The notes under the pieces are model-generated. The model was not told the origin of the DNA. It made no database searches and saw nothing but the letters and a program-made list of their open reading frames with translations. The position numbers were made by a program, and so were the translations under genes. DNA of 64,000 bases from Sanderia malayensis (lineage: Eukaryota > Cnidaria > Scyphozoa > Semaeostomeae > Pelagiidae), in the NCBI GenBank assembly GCA_013076295.1, contig RQOL01000905.1, forward strand, positions 98,701 to 162,700. Reading direction: 5' to 3'. This document shows positions 48,101 to 61,154 of this stretch, one piece after another; position 1 is the stretch's first letter; every line of letters starts with the position of its first letter.

Positions 48101-51100
48101 GTCATCAATCAAGTCATGCTGCTACCACTGTCGAGCAGGTCTGTGCCCTAACATGAACGATCTTCAAAGTCGGACATTATAAAGGATGCTGAAGCCAAGT
48201 TCGCCAACCCAACCATACGAAAGGAACCTAATGATATTTACTTTAAAGTGCCAGACACTCATCTTTCGGAGACATTTATGTAAAAAGATACCCGTCTGAA
48301 ACATTCACGTCATTTTTGTACATGTGAGCACCTTGCACTTGTTGCTAAAGAAAATAGGTGTTATAAAGATGGTACACTCAAGGCTTTTAAGGAGCCATTC
48401 AAGCAACTGCTCATTGTTCACCCCCCCTGAAAAGTGATATGAAGCAGCCCCCCCCCTAGTGGCATCTAACGCCAACCATGCGGCCAAATTTATGCAGGGT
48501 GCAAAGCTTCATATTTGCTTTGTAACCAAAGCCATTTTTTCTTCAGTTTCCAAGTCCCCCCTTTTCCCGTCAGGTAGCCTCACAGTGCACTTACCTTACA
48601 ATATATTGAAATTTGTGCATTTTGTCTTTAGGTTACCATAAAATACGCTTCCAGAGTGAGCTTGGAAGCTCTTGCTTTGGGACTGAAGGGCCGCAACGAG
48701 ATTCCGAGAGAAACAATTCATGCCCTTGAAGTGGTTCTTCGAATGGCTCCATCAGCAAGGTTATCATTAATTTTTATCAAGTGATGCATGTATAGCAGCG
48801 GAATGCATATGGGAACTGGAATCTCAATAAAATGAATTCCCCCGCAATGCCTCTTCGGCATTGCAGGCTAAACTTTCGCTCCTTGAACTATACCAAAGTA
48901 CTAACCTGCTCTCCTGGTATCAGATAGCTCTAGTTTTCTTTTCAAGGTCTGAAAGATGCGATTCTGTAGGGTTTTGTTATTGTTCCTGTTACCCTACTTG
49001 GCCTTATAGGCGGCCAAGAGTGTTAAAATTAGCTTTCGGCTGGGTAGCGTTGGTGATGGTTGAAGCTTAGCGCTTGATTTTAACATTTTCTCATATCTTG
49101 CTGTATATGCGAAAAGTTCACGTTAACTTTATGGACAATTACCGCTGTAGCGTGTATCACTTCAACCGTTCCTTGTAAGATGTTATTTTGCGTTTATAAT
49201 CATGCACTGTTCTTATTACCTTTCTATATCGCTTTCATTCTGTATATCCATTTGGATAGAGTAACCATTGATATTCTTAAGATTCGGTATTCTTCTTTGC
49301 AGGTACATTACAGTTGGAAGATCGTTCTTTTCAGAGCCGAAGCCTGGAACGGCCATTCAGTTGGGAGGTGGATGCGAGATGTGGTATGGAAGTTACCAGA
49401 GCATCCGCCCGGCACAATGGGGGATGCTTGTTAACATTGATCAGGCTGCAACTGCGTTTCATAAGTCGCAACTCATAACTGATTATCTTGAAGAATTGGT
49501 GCGTAACTGCAATCTGAACGAGCCCCTGACGGATAGGGACAGAGTAAATTTTGAAAAGAAAGTCAGAGGTTTGTAACTTGAATTGTACACTTTTCAAATG
49601 TATGCATTTTAGAGTTATTCTGATGTGTCCATCCTATGGCGCAATGCACAACTTGGCTGTCTCGACAACCGAAAATAAATGAATTGCATTGCGTGTTATT
49701 ATACACTGGGCTTATACATTTTATGCAGGATCACGCTATTGACACCCCAGCGTATTTGTTAAGAATGTTTGCATCTTTCATTTATATCGCAAATGATAAG
49801 CTAATTTTATGGTTTAACAATTTCTGTATTTCAGCCTGTTTTAGATTTTAAAATCCTGTACTAAAGTTTTATCAATCTATTTTTGTCACATGTGCTGTAG
49901 CACGTGGGGAAACCGGTTTATTGCATTTTGTGTGATTATAAAATTTCGTCATTCTTTCAGGCTTCAAAGTGGAATTCACGTATATTGTTGGACAAAAGAG
50001 GCAAAAGCGAATCGTTGGTTTGTCTAAGGAGTCTGCAAGAAACTTGACATTCGAACGCGATGATGATGGTAAAAAGAGGAAGATTTCGGTTGCTCAGTAT
50101 TTCCATGAAAAGTACAACATTCAGCTGAGGTATTATTTAATGCATTTGTGAACGAATGATCTTTTTTTGGGTGGATGTCTCGAAATACCTTTAATTCGAT
50201 TGAATTTTTGGAAACCTGCGCTGTAAACAGCGAGACTCGATAATGTTTTTAACTTGTAATGAGTTAGTGGCGTAGATAGATCGGTCAGGGGAGGGAGTGG
50301 TCAAAAAATCCACCTGTCTGTATAAGGCTGTATTGTTGGATGTGGTTTGGTATTGTCGGAAAAATGCCCACGTCTATCTATGTTTAAAATAATAAAGAAA
50401 TGAAAATCCTTATTAAGTTTTTACGGATATTCCACATTTCTTGCCTCCCTCCGACCCTCAATATGGTTTAATCTACGACTCCTGCAATGAGCTGGCTATT
50501 GTGTTTTTGTAGGTATCCAAACCTTCAATGTCTGAAAGCCGGGTCTGCAGAGAAGACCATACACCTTCCAATGGAATTGTGCACAATTGTGCCAGGACAG
50601 CGATGCGTAAAAAGGCTTAGCGAGTCGCAAACATCGGTCATGATCAGAAAGACGGCCACTGATGCACTTGAACGCAAGAAAAATATCGAGAGTAGAGTAA
50701 GTGATCTCATTAGTCGTTCTTTTGATACTTATCATGATTGTGTTGAAGTATACGAAGGATATAAAGGCGTGTATATGCACAATCTATAAATAGATGCTTG
50801 ATTTTATCCAATTAAATGCGTTTGTACGACGGTTAGAAAACAGTGCATTTGATCAGAAGCTGTGCATGTGATCACTTTCTGGATTGAGTAGCACACATTA
50901 TGCTTTTGCATGTGATCACAGGAAGTGTATCATTTAATGGACGTGTTTGCATTTAGTTCATTTGCGTTTTATTCATAGTATGTCTAATTAAAATGTGACA
51001 ACTCTATACGGGGAACCTTTACATTATAGGACATTTAGCATCTACCCTATAGCCATTAGATGTAAGAAGCTGTTATTATTTATTGGAAGCCACAGCTATA

Positions 51101-54100
51101 GTTAATTTTTTCAATTTATATCTACTTTCAACTCTGTATGATTGAAACATCTCGAGGAACATACAAATGTTTTTATGGTCCGTTAACATTCGTAATTGTG
51201 TAATTTACCCTCCGTTGTAACAAAAGTCTGATATAATTAGAGAAAGTTTTGCTGGTTTGTTGCAAGGTTTTATCAAGCTTTGTTAAACTCTAATTCGCGT
51301 TTCTTTTTTATAGGTGAAACAGGCGGAATTCGACAGAGATCCTCATTTGAAAAGTTTTGATATGAGAATTGATAATCAATTCGTATCTTTTGAAGGAAGG
51401 GTACTAACGCCACCAAAAATCGCTTTGGGTATGTATAACTTATTCAATAGCTGATCTTAGCGAATCCTTTCATTACTGTTCAGCCTCGTGAAAGCTTTTT
51501 TTGATGTGGTCCCTGTTGTTTACGTTATGTATAGGTTCCACTGTATTGAAAGAATTTGTAGAAATATTATTGTTCTGGATTCTTAGAGGGTGGGTGCACA
51601 TTGTCAAAGTCGATGCAAATATGTTCCTGTATTTGCTTTTTGTCAAACCATAGGATGGGTTTTAAGGCTTGATAAAATGTCCATAGAGTTCGAGACTAAT
51701 TAAAAATAAGTTACAATCACTAGCCGAGTTGTTTATTTTGTGCTCTTTCTTGCCAATGTCTGCTTGGAAACGGGACGCAGTATACATCTTGTGCTTAGCT
51801 TAAGACGGGATGTCGTAAGTTCAAGCATGACGTCTAGGCTTTTCATTGATAGCGCTTCTTAATCCTGTTTTATTCAATATTTCAGCTGATAAAAAAGTTG
51901 TTATGCCCAGAGATGGTAAGTGTATATTTACTTCAAAGTTCTTCAGAGCACGAGCACCTTTTTAAAAATGTCTTTTATTGTTGTTTTTCATTCTTAGATT
52001 TCTTTCTTTATTTAACTATTTTAATAAATGAATTTTGAGTAAGTAAGTAAGCAGGCCCATATTAGAAGTTACTGGCTTGATTTGGTTCAATGGCGGCAAT
52101 GTCATTCAATGGGATATTACATAGCATTGATTTGTGTCATATCATTGTTGTTTAGGTAAATGGGACATGAGGGGTTCAAAATTCTACGAGGGAAAGAAAA
52201 TTGATTGCTGGGCATTGCTTATATGTGTTCCTTACCCGAAGTGTCAAGAAAATACCGCTGTGCGATTCTGTGACGACTTGAGCAGGATATCATCCTCACT
52301 GGACATGACTATTAACAAGAGGCCAGCATACGTGAACTACCTCAAGAGAGACATGACAGTTAAACAGCTGTTTGATGACATGTTGAAAAATATCCCCAAT
52401 GTTCAATTGACTGTAGTTGTTCTGGATGGTACCCGTTATGGTATGGTACTAGATTTTAGCATTGCAGTTTGTAATCTTCTATTTATTTTTCTTCAATTTT
52501 TTAATTTCCAGTTACAATTGCCGAGAATTCCGCTGCAATCATATTTTTATGATAGTTGCGATATTGTCTTTTATCAAAGTAATATAATATTTGTTTGCTT
52601 TTATTCATTCAGAGACAGTCAAATCGTTGGCTGATACTTATTATGGTATACTGACGCAGTGCATCAAATGCAAAAACGTAGTTAAATGTAACGATCAACT
52701 TCTGGCCAACCTGTGCATGAAAATAAACGCGAAAATGGCTGGTATCAACGGAGTCTTTTCGAGTGACATATATCGGTAAGTATTAATCGCTTTGCGTATA
52801 TCGCATCCCTCTTCCCACCTTCCCTGGTTCCCTATTATAATATCTGTTACTTTTTTGTCTCCATTCTTTGCTACCTGCTCTTTTGTCTTTGTTCCTCCTG
52901 TCTTTTCCCCACTCTCTTCCGACGTCTGTCGGACAAGGTGCTTTGCCCGGAAATCTGTGCTTTCTCTAATCATTCACCTGACAGTAAAGTGTAGTATTCC
53001 GCAAGCAAACGAGGGCAGTCCACAGTTGCCCAATTTTCCTGCAATCCGTTACCATGACTCGAATATTCTGTTCTGGTTTAGGCTTGTCAGGGTATGGGCC
53101 ATTAGCCATGCAATTTATTTAACATGCTTCCATTGGGTCTGGTAGAGGATAAGAATTGCCAGGAATAATTATTTTTTTTACATTTAACTTTCAAGGCCAA
53201 GAAGCGTTTTTGAACGGCCAGTTATATTTCTTGGTGCGGATGTGACTCACCCCTCACCCGGCGAAACAAGAAAGCCATCTATTGCTGCGGTATGTACAGC
53301 GTATTGCATTCAGTTGCTGCAGTTTGCTTTTCTGTTATCACTATCATTTTCTATGCAACCATCGATCTTTATGTCCATGCTATATTTTATTATTATTACA
53401 GAATTGATATTATTAGCTTTTCATTAAAATTGTTATTCATTTGGTATTATTATGTTTGATTTTATCAGCCACTGGTGTTATTTGAATCACTGCTATTTGT
53501 GCTGAGAGGTTTGGCCTAACTATGTGCACCATACGCTTGCAGCCACGAGACTTGTAGTCCGCGTGGATAAGTTGTGGGTTACTGAGATCATTGCTGCTAG
53601 CTGTTTTGCTTTTGTAAACTTTTCTGGCGTAGTTTACATTTAATGTCTTCTAAATTCCAGGTTGTTGGAAGCCTTGACAACCATCCGATGAAATATGCTG
53701 CAAGGGTGCGAGCTCAAGGCCCCCGTAAGGTTAGTTTTTTAGGCATCATTCATTCAGTCACAAAAATGTTATTTATGACCTGAAAATTGATCAAAATACC
53801 TATTGGGTATTACAGTGGGTCTTCAGACATTTGCTTACATCAGGCTTTTAAGTGCATGCTTTGAAATGTATATTCTTGAATTGCTTAACTTGAACTGCTG
53901 TTGTTGTACACGAAAGCTTCCTTGAAGTTTATTTGAAAATCTTGTCAAGTCCTTTTTTTATCCCCTCTCTCTGAAACCTCCAAAATTAAATACCACCAGC
54001 ACGATATGCTAAATGTGACAAAAATATATTATCTATCAACATATCATTAATGTCATTTGTAACATAACATTGTTTGCGTTCTTTTCCTTTTTTAGGAAAT

Positions 54101-57100
54101 AATTGAGGACCTCGCTTTGATGACGAAACAGCTGCTACTAGACTTCTACAGAGCACAAAAGAAAAGCAAACCAGATAAGATCATAATGTACAGAGATGGC
54201 GTGAGCGAGGGACAGTTCTCTCAGGTGTGATGTTGTTCTTTCGCCTGAGTACATGTTGCAATTTATGCATGCCTATTGAATTCAAAGTCAATTTCGACTT
54301 TTACTTCCATGACAAAACTTTCAGTTACACGTTTTCTTTTGTAAGAAACTTGGATCAGGACCTAATACGAAAAGTTTTTTAATTTGTCATGAACATTTTG
54401 GTGTTTTAGTACCAAAAGTTTTAAAATTTCTTTCTTATTTTGGGCCTAAAATTTCTTTATGGTTTTGAAGCTGAGCATTTTTGGATTGAAGTAAACGCAG
54501 GTCGTCACGAAAAGCCCATACAGGTCAAAGTCAAAAGCTAAATTTTACAAGATTTAAGCTTGTAACATCCAACTGTTCAGAAAGAAATATTCATCCTCTC
54601 TTGATACTTTATTCACGAAGGGAATACCCACGCAAACTGCAGTATAGTCAATTGGCTCTTTTTTAGAAATAGAAAATTTTTAGTTTCTTAAATTTTTTTA
54701 ACCTAGTACTAGAGTTTCTTAGATTTTTGACTGCCGTAGGACTAGTTTCTTATAAACAAAGTTATAAAAAACGTATCACCAACTGGCCCCAGATAGCGAT
54801 TAGGCACTGCCGCATTCTGATTGGGTCCTTGTAGAGCCAATATGTTTCTAGAGCACAGTGAGCACAGTGCACAGTGTCTGTATGTCTATATTATGAAATA
54901 TATGTTTTTGTAACAGGTTTTGGAGCACGAGTTGGTAGCTATTCGTAAAGCTTGCCATGATCTCGACAAAGACTACCAGCCAGGAATCACATTTATCACC
55001 GTTCAAAAACGACATCATGTGAGATTGTTTGCTGATAATATCAAAGATCAGGTAATTGAAGATTTTATTTGCTCTGGTAAACAAGGAATAGATTAACTCG
55101 GATTCAAATATACGGAACAGTAGAATCGCAGAAAAAGGAACCTTAATGGGATGACAATATTAATCGTTCAATTTAGGATAAATTTTGCCCGTAGTTGTCG
55201 ATAGCATGAATTTAAAAAAGAATTTCCACTTTTAGTTGTTACCCCACCTCAAATCTAAATTTCCTCCAATTTCGATTTATAAAAGGCAGTTTAATCGCCC
55301 TCTGACGAACTCTTGTAACAAATAACTCTATCTGCAAAATAAGACTGGTTATTTTTACTCTGGATTAGCTAATGTATAGCAATCAGGCCCATTAAATTTG
55401 CAAAGCTTATGTTTTAGGTTGGTAAAAGCAAGAATATTCCAGCAGGCACAGTTGTAGACCAAGCGATATGCCATCCAACGGAGTTTGATTTCTATTTGTG
55501 CAGTCATAACGGTATCCAGGTAGGTGTTTTTGCTGTTATTCTTGTTTTGTTATTAGCGAGGAATCTGCTAAGCGGGAAGTTGCTAAGAAGAATTGGGGGG
55601 GGGGGGATTGAAAACAACTGAAACATTGATAGCCACAGCTACCTTAGACCACTTTCCATGTTTTTGGCAAATTTAAAAGAAAGTAAATTTACACAATAAA
55701 TTTAGCATGATAGTGTAATGATGGCTACTGTTAGGACGCCACTCAGCATATCTTCTTGTCGTTGTTTTACGTTGCCCTGCATTACAATACTTGTAGTAAT
55801 GTGTTAAGCCTGTTGGAGAATACAGCGATGGTGGCAATCGTAGAAGATTAATTTTTGATTTATCGAGAACTTCGAAAAAAGTGCAGTTGACATATTCTCG
55901 GGTTGCGCGGAGGAGGGGGGGGGGGGTACATTGACATCCACCCTGAGAGACACGACTTACACAGGAGCTGGGGAATTCAAAATAATCTTCCAAGTTGCGG
56001 ACTTGAGAAATGTCCCAACTGCATCTGCGAAAAGTAATCTTCGTCAATTGCGGCACTGTACATTGTAATAAGTTTGAATTACGGTATTATAGGAATGTTT
56101 TCTGATTCTACGGAGAAAACGCATGTTATTGCTTAATCCACTGTTAAACGATTTCATTTCTTTTATTGATGACAGGGAACAAGCAGACCATCCCACTATC
56201 GCGTATTATGGGATGACAGTAAATTCACTGCCGATGAACTACAACAACTCACCTATGCGCTTTGTCATAATTATGCAAGATGCACGCGCTCTGTTTCCAT
56301 CCCACCACCTGCTTATTATGCACACCACGTGGCCATGAGAGCTAATTACCATATTCAAGCAATGCAACTAAACAACAGGTGTGTTTTGGTTATTTCTTCT
56401 ATAGCAATTACTTGAATGATCTGAATGTTTACAAATAATTCCAGATTTGCCCACAGTCAGAAGTTGACTGGATTGGAGGGTAGTGATGATTGAATGTTTT
56501 GCTTAAGGGAATAATGGGACATTGAACTAAGTGTAAGCAAAACAATTTTTTAACAAACCGAAAGCAGTGTGCATGGGGTCTTATAAAAGCAGAAACATTG
56601 TGGGGTGTACATTGGTGGTTTGGTCCTTCTGATTTTTAACGTAAAATAAATATATGGCCCTTTCGAAGACTTGGACCACCCTAAAACCGGCCCTTTTGGT
56701 TTGCCAGCCACCTGCAATTATGATACCAGACCACCTCTGGGGTTCTAGCGAAGGTAATTTTGATTCACACGATGGCTGGTTGGTTTCCTGAATAGCTGGG
56801 AATGCTGTTAGCCTCTTCATTTTAATGCATGATCTTGATCTTAGAAGATTACAAATGAATCACAACAAAAACATTAATATATCCATATTAATGGTAGCAA
56901 ATTTTTTGAAATTGGTTTAATTTATCAACTTAACATGAGTTGCAATGAAGAAATTTGCACACAGAAACAAAACACAGTTGTTTTTTTGCTAAAGCATCCA
57001 ACATCAGAATTCGCTAAAGTTTTTCCTGTGGCCCAGGAAAGGAAGGCCTTTATCAGCTATTTGTTTTAATTTTTGCTCAAGAATTTTCATTTTCTGCAAT

Positions 57101-57247
57101 GCTGAATAAGTCTGTTTTTATTGTCTTAGTGATGGCAGTAGCACACATTCCCAATCAGGAAGCACAAACATTGATGCAGTCAATGATGGCCTTGAAGCTG
57201 CCCTGAAAATTCACAATAACCTCTTATCAAAGATGTATTTCATTTAA
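45136..57247 (+). CDS. AGO: Argonaute (AGO clade), 18 coding exons
   Basis: Exons: 45136-45679, 46252-46523, 47193-47249, 48632-48759, 49303-49568, 49961-50129, 50513-50696, 51314-51428, 51886-51915, 52156-52440, 52613-52775, 53196-53289, 53661-53729, 54096-54224, 54917-55051, 55418-55519, 56176-56378, 57130-57247. All junctions are GT-AG and in phase, giving 1020 residues. Residues 2-15 are Arg/Gly repeats ([14 protein letters not shown]), then about 165 low-complexity residues; N, PAZ, MID and PIWI follow. The slicer tetrad is complete: D753 (GADVTHP), E793 (RKEII), D826 ([10 protein letters not shown]), H964 (YYAHH). The guide 5'-phosphate pocket is kept: Y683, K687, Q699, K720, K724. The protein binds small RNAs and should cleave matched targets in the cytoplasm. 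It ends MYFI, where many AGOs end MYFA. The AGO rather than Piwi clade is clear from PIWI-domain sequence. Confidence 0.95.
46739..46840. repeat. two adjacent long palindromes in Argonaute intron 2
   Basis: 46739-46777 is a perfect palindrome (19-bp arms, 1-nt centre). 46781-46840 has 29-bp arms with one mismatch and a 2-nt centre. They look like foldback remnants. The loops are too short for ordinary miRNA precursors. Confidence 0.85.
47530..47730 (-). pseudogene. LINE ORF2 C-terminal fragment in Argonaute intron 3
   Basis: The frame [20 protein letters not shown] ... [18 protein letters not shown] resembles the end of cnidarian non-LTR reverse transcriptase proteins. An (AAAAT)n microsatellite adjoins at about 47728-47762. 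It is antisense to the host gene. Confidence 0.5.
47728..47762. repeat. (AAAAT)n microsatellite
   Basis: About seven pentanucleotide units directly upstream of the LINE fragment, in intron 3. Confidence 0.9.
52800..53010. repeat. dispersed repeat R5, copy in Argonaute intron 11
   Basis: Reverse-complement match to 43430-43560. Intronic, with no coding role. Confidence 0.5.
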
Positions 57248-57695
57248 GCTCACATGCAGAGATATTGCATACCACATCAGTTTTTGTTTTGGAACATATT
57301 ACAAACAGTTAATTATAAACAATGAATAGTGTATAAGTATAAACTTGCATACTGTTATATAACAAGTGTGCAATTATAGTAAATATATCAGTTTTAATTC
57401 CATGTTTTGGCATTAAAAAAATTGCACAGTTTAATTTTAATTTAGCTATTTTAACTGTTAATTTTAACACAAAGTTATGATGACATTTGATTGAGGTTGC
57501 GTCTTGAGTACCTGTTAGCACAGTGATATTTTTGCTTATCTTTAGTTTACAGCTGTTTAGCTAATTCGAGTGTTGTTATATGTTTTTGTTGCTGTTAACC
57601 TATAATTGCATTTATGATCATTATGAAAACTGGTCTGTAATGTCAATGATTTGTTCACTTTGTTGCTCAGACACACCGACAAAGTGGCATTACCA

Positions 57696-58923
57696 CTATC
57701 CTGGACTGAAATCAACTGCCTTGCCTTCCTTTGTCTGCAATTTAAAAAATGCACTTTAATAAACATGTCTGTAACTAGCATAAAAGATGCTTCCACATAA
57801 AACTTGGGCATTCCAAATTCAAAATACTCTGAAGTAATTTCATACTGAAAATATGAAATTACTATGTAATAAGTTTACAAACTAAATCCTAATATATTGA
57901 GGAGAATTTAATTTCAAATCAAGGAAGTCTTACTCACAGCTTTATAGTCTAAAAACATTTGCTTGAATTCAAGGAAGTCAGTCAATGTTTGAAGCATGTC
58001 AAATATTTCCAGATCCATTTGATCCTTTCTTGATCTGAAAAATAACTGACATTGTGAGTCCTGTGAATCAATATTGCTAAAACTGTTAACTTTGAGCCAC
58101 ATTAGAGGTAATCCACAAACGACAGGAAATTTATATACAATGTTTGGTGTTTATTTGTTGAGCAGCAAGCTGTGTTGTCCATTACATACATACAATAACA
58201 GACAACGTGAAATATTTCACTTACTCTAGACTACTTTGAAATTGCTCCATTGAAAATCCATCTATTGCTTTGCACAACTTTTTCTATATATTTCTCAAGC
58301 ATTTCAGTCTAAAAAGTTGTGTTTGAGAAATATAATTGTTAATTGAGATTTTGTATGACAACATAAAAAGAGTTATATATGTTAGAGGGAATGAATAATT
58401 CCAAAATCTCACATATTCTTTGAAATATCCATATATATCAGTTTATTCTCTTCTGTATCTTCAAACTCTTTATAGTATTGGTCCATGAAGCTATCTTGTA
58501 AATCTTGAAATTTATCGTCTATTCAAATATATGTATTAATTTAATTGTCACAATGAGCTTGGGCTCACTGCAGTATAGCTCAAAGTGAAATGTATAGATC
58601 TTTCTATTATTTGAATCGAAAAGTTATATTCAAGATTAGGTATAAAAAATAAATTAGAATTGTTTACCCATAATATGTCTTCTAAAGCACCAATTGTATT
58701 GTCAAACTTTTCATCTGCTTGAGTTGAACTAAACAAAATCAGAAAATATATATTAAATAATACTGCTTGAAAGTTAGAAACTCTTCGGACTATTAATTTT
58801 AAATTTAGGCCAGAAATGTTCATCCGAAACATGTTAACCAAATGTTTCTATGAGACCAGACAGTCTAAATAAGTTAGCTAAATAATATTACCTTCCAGAC
58901 ACAATCATTTCTTCGTCTGCCAT
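57696..58923 (-). CDS. ARL2BP: ARL2-binding protein (BART domain), 6 exons
   Basis: Exons on the minus strand: 58923-58892, 58728-58668, 58518-58413, 58308-58225, 58034-57938, 57734-57696. Diagnostic segments are FDNTIGALEDIL, SFMDQYYKEFEDTEENKLIY, MLEKYIEK, LEIFDMLQTLTDFLEFKQMF and KEGKAVDFSPG, matching the BART fold of ARL2BP in order. The protein binds GTP-bound ARL2/ARL3 and acts at mitochondria, centrosomes and cilia in other animals. Total coding length is 419 nt, one short of a multiple of three. The frame needs three homopolymer adjustments: G run 58667-58669 and T run 58423-58425 one short, A run 58279-58283 one long. Expected length is about 139 residues against 163 in human. It converges with Argonaute, 448 bp apart. 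Confidence 0.85.
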
Positions 58924-59156
58924 TTTGTAAAATCCAGATGTATCAATCTCTTTTACATTGATGATAGTGGGCACGGCGATTTGCTTTTTCAGTTCAGTTT
59001 TCAATTCAGCCAACATCAACAACAATATTTTCAAACAACAGCAGAGAGCAACGATGTAGCGTTGGAAACGAGGCTGCTTGAGTTGCATTTGCATGCATGC
59101 TGACTGCTGCTTTCTTGCTTGCTGCAATGCAAGTTGAAGGAACAAGAAAAGAAATT

Positions 59157-59246
59157 ATGGCTGCAGAAAGTGAAGTGCCCCTTGAATGGGCGAAGAAGTG
59201 GCATAAGAGATCATTTTTCAGAGTTGCCGTTGCAGGTAATCTCTTT
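59157..59246 (+). CDS. possible first coding exon, divergent from ARL2BP
   Basis: ATG at 59157 opens MAAESEVPLEWAKKWHKRSF and continues to FRVAVA, where gcag|gtaatc could be a donor. It lies 233 bp upstream of the ARL2BP start on the opposite strand, where a shared promoter would be expected. Unspliced, the frame ends at 59288. No family is recognised and no following exon was found. Confidence 0.3.
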
Positions 59247-59743
59247 GCAAAAGCAACCTCCATCAAACAAACGAAATCATTGATCTAATGGTTTGGTTGT
59301 CTCTTTCTCTTATGGACGTGTACTATCTGTAATTAACGTGGGGAATATTTTTAATTCAATGACTATAGATGCTTTGGCAAGTAAAAGAGTAATAGATGCA
59401 CACATCTATTTTTTATGAGAAACCGATACTCTAAATTCTAAATTGGTTCTTGGTTTAAATCCAGCAACTAAAGCACAGAGTATTGATTTTTACAGCATCA
59501 TTTTAACATGTTGGTAACCAAGAAGTCTACAGTTACAACTACACAACAAATTGAAATTTGTGAATTTGTAGAGGTTGGTTTTACCCATTACATGTATTAT
59601 GCTATAGAGCCTGCATTGGGCAACCATAAAAATGCCTGATAAAATACCGTAAACACAATTTGGCAAATATTTGACCATTTTGTGGTGCTTCAGATTTCCA
59701 ATTAGTAAGTGTTGAGAAATTGATAACCACATTATGAACAATA

Positions 59744-61154
59744 TCAATCTATAATTTCGTTATTAATACTGAATTGTTGCAGTTTGGCAAGCTCTCTTAG
59801 TTTCTGGCGTCGCCTATTTTCTGTTGCACGTTTCTGTCTTTTCTTTATCTCTTTGCCTCGTTTGCTTTCATCTCCTTTATACATATGTTCAACCTTATCC
59901 AAAAGCATTCGCCTTGCAATCTTCCTGTTTTCAAAAAGTGACCTTGATTGATGACACTGTGAAAAATTAATTAATTAAATATTTCAGAACATGGAACAAT
60001 TGTTAAAGCAGAGCAAACATCTCAATGAAAGTTTGCTTCTGAGGACAGTTTGATGCCTTTATGTGAGAAAATTTTCTTGAAAACGAAGTGTGATAATTTT
60101 CATTCTTTTCAACCCTTGATGAGGGGCCTCAAAGGGGCTGCAATCACACAGCGTGCACCATCAAATTCCCAAAATGCTGATTCCAGGCTGGTAGCCAAAG
60201 ATTTTCACTGAAACATGTACTACCCATTACTCAATTCATTCCTATCCATACTATTGTCTTTACCCTTACTCAAAATAGTTACAATACTCAATTATTGTAA
60301 CTACTCTATGTACAATCATTCACTGCATTTTGAGCATAAACTTCTGATATATTTCTACCACAGTGTCTACACCTTCTCACCACTTCCTCTGCAGTCATAC
60401 ATTTTATTCTGGCGATGCCTACTGCCCATCAATTCCCTCCATTGCTTTGACAACCCTTCTTATTTACCACTATTATTTTTTTATGTATTATTTACCTCAT
60501 TATTATTCTACGATAACAAAACGTTTTGTATCAATTCTATATCATTAGACATCATCATTCACGGGAGGCCAAATGAATTTAAAATTCATCGAGATCGGTG
60601 TATGTTCTTGCATATCATTTGATGATACAAAATGCTGTCATTGTGTTGTCATTATTGAGTGAGATGGGCTTGTTGTGTGTATTACCTTGACAACAATGCC
60701 TGTTGGAATATGCTTCATATGAACACAGTTGCTTGAAGTATTCACCGATTGTCCCCCTGGTCCACTCCCTTTCACAAAATGCTCCTCTATGTCATTTTCA
60801 TCAATTCTAAATGTTTGTGGGGATAGTTCAAAATCACTTTTGTTTTTCTTCGGTGCTGTTGTTATTTCGTTCTTGATCTGAATCTGAACTATGTTGTGTA
60901 GGCCTAGAAATAGGCCTATCTTCACATCCTAATCCCTTGTTGCTGTTATGATCACGACTAAAACTGATAGGTACTTTCCTTGCCGGTCTGCGTGTTATAA
61001 TTAAATTTCTCAAAATCTGTGATAAATAAAGTTCTCCCGTAAGAGTTCGGTTGAACGAAAGTTTCAGCATGGGAATGATGTGTAGCAAAACTTGACTTGC
61101 TCTGCTCCAGCCAAGCCAATCAGTGAAAGCCAGATTTAACAATCTAAAAATCAA
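59744..61154 (-). CDS. MTRFR: mitochondrial release-factor-like GGQ protein (MTRFR/C12orf65 type)
   Basis: Two exons on the minus strand: about 61154-60686 and 59956-59744. The conserved core is [16 protein letters not shown], with the catalytic GGQ that triggers peptide release, then [35 protein letters not shown] across the splice (only part of this is contiguous in one exon). A strongly basic tail follows ([20 protein letters not shown]), which in this family enters the ribosomal mRNA channel. Upstream, an Arg/Ser-rich N-terminus with transit-peptide character ([20 protein letters not shown]) lies in another frame; the frames would join at the A run equivalent to 60843-60847, one base long. 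Alternatively translation begins at 60925. It should rescue stalled mitochondrial ribosomes. Confidence 0.85.
60215..60420. repeat. dispersed repeat R6 in the MTRFR intron
   Basis: Inverted match to 34640-34860 ('ccatactattgt' through 'ataaacttctgatatat'). Non-coding. Confidence 0.65.

Noticed and set aside
59006..59266. Minus-strand 86-codon frame as an alternative start of ARL2BP
   Set aside because: It is in a different frame from the MADEE start and lacks conservation signals; the short first exon fits the family better.
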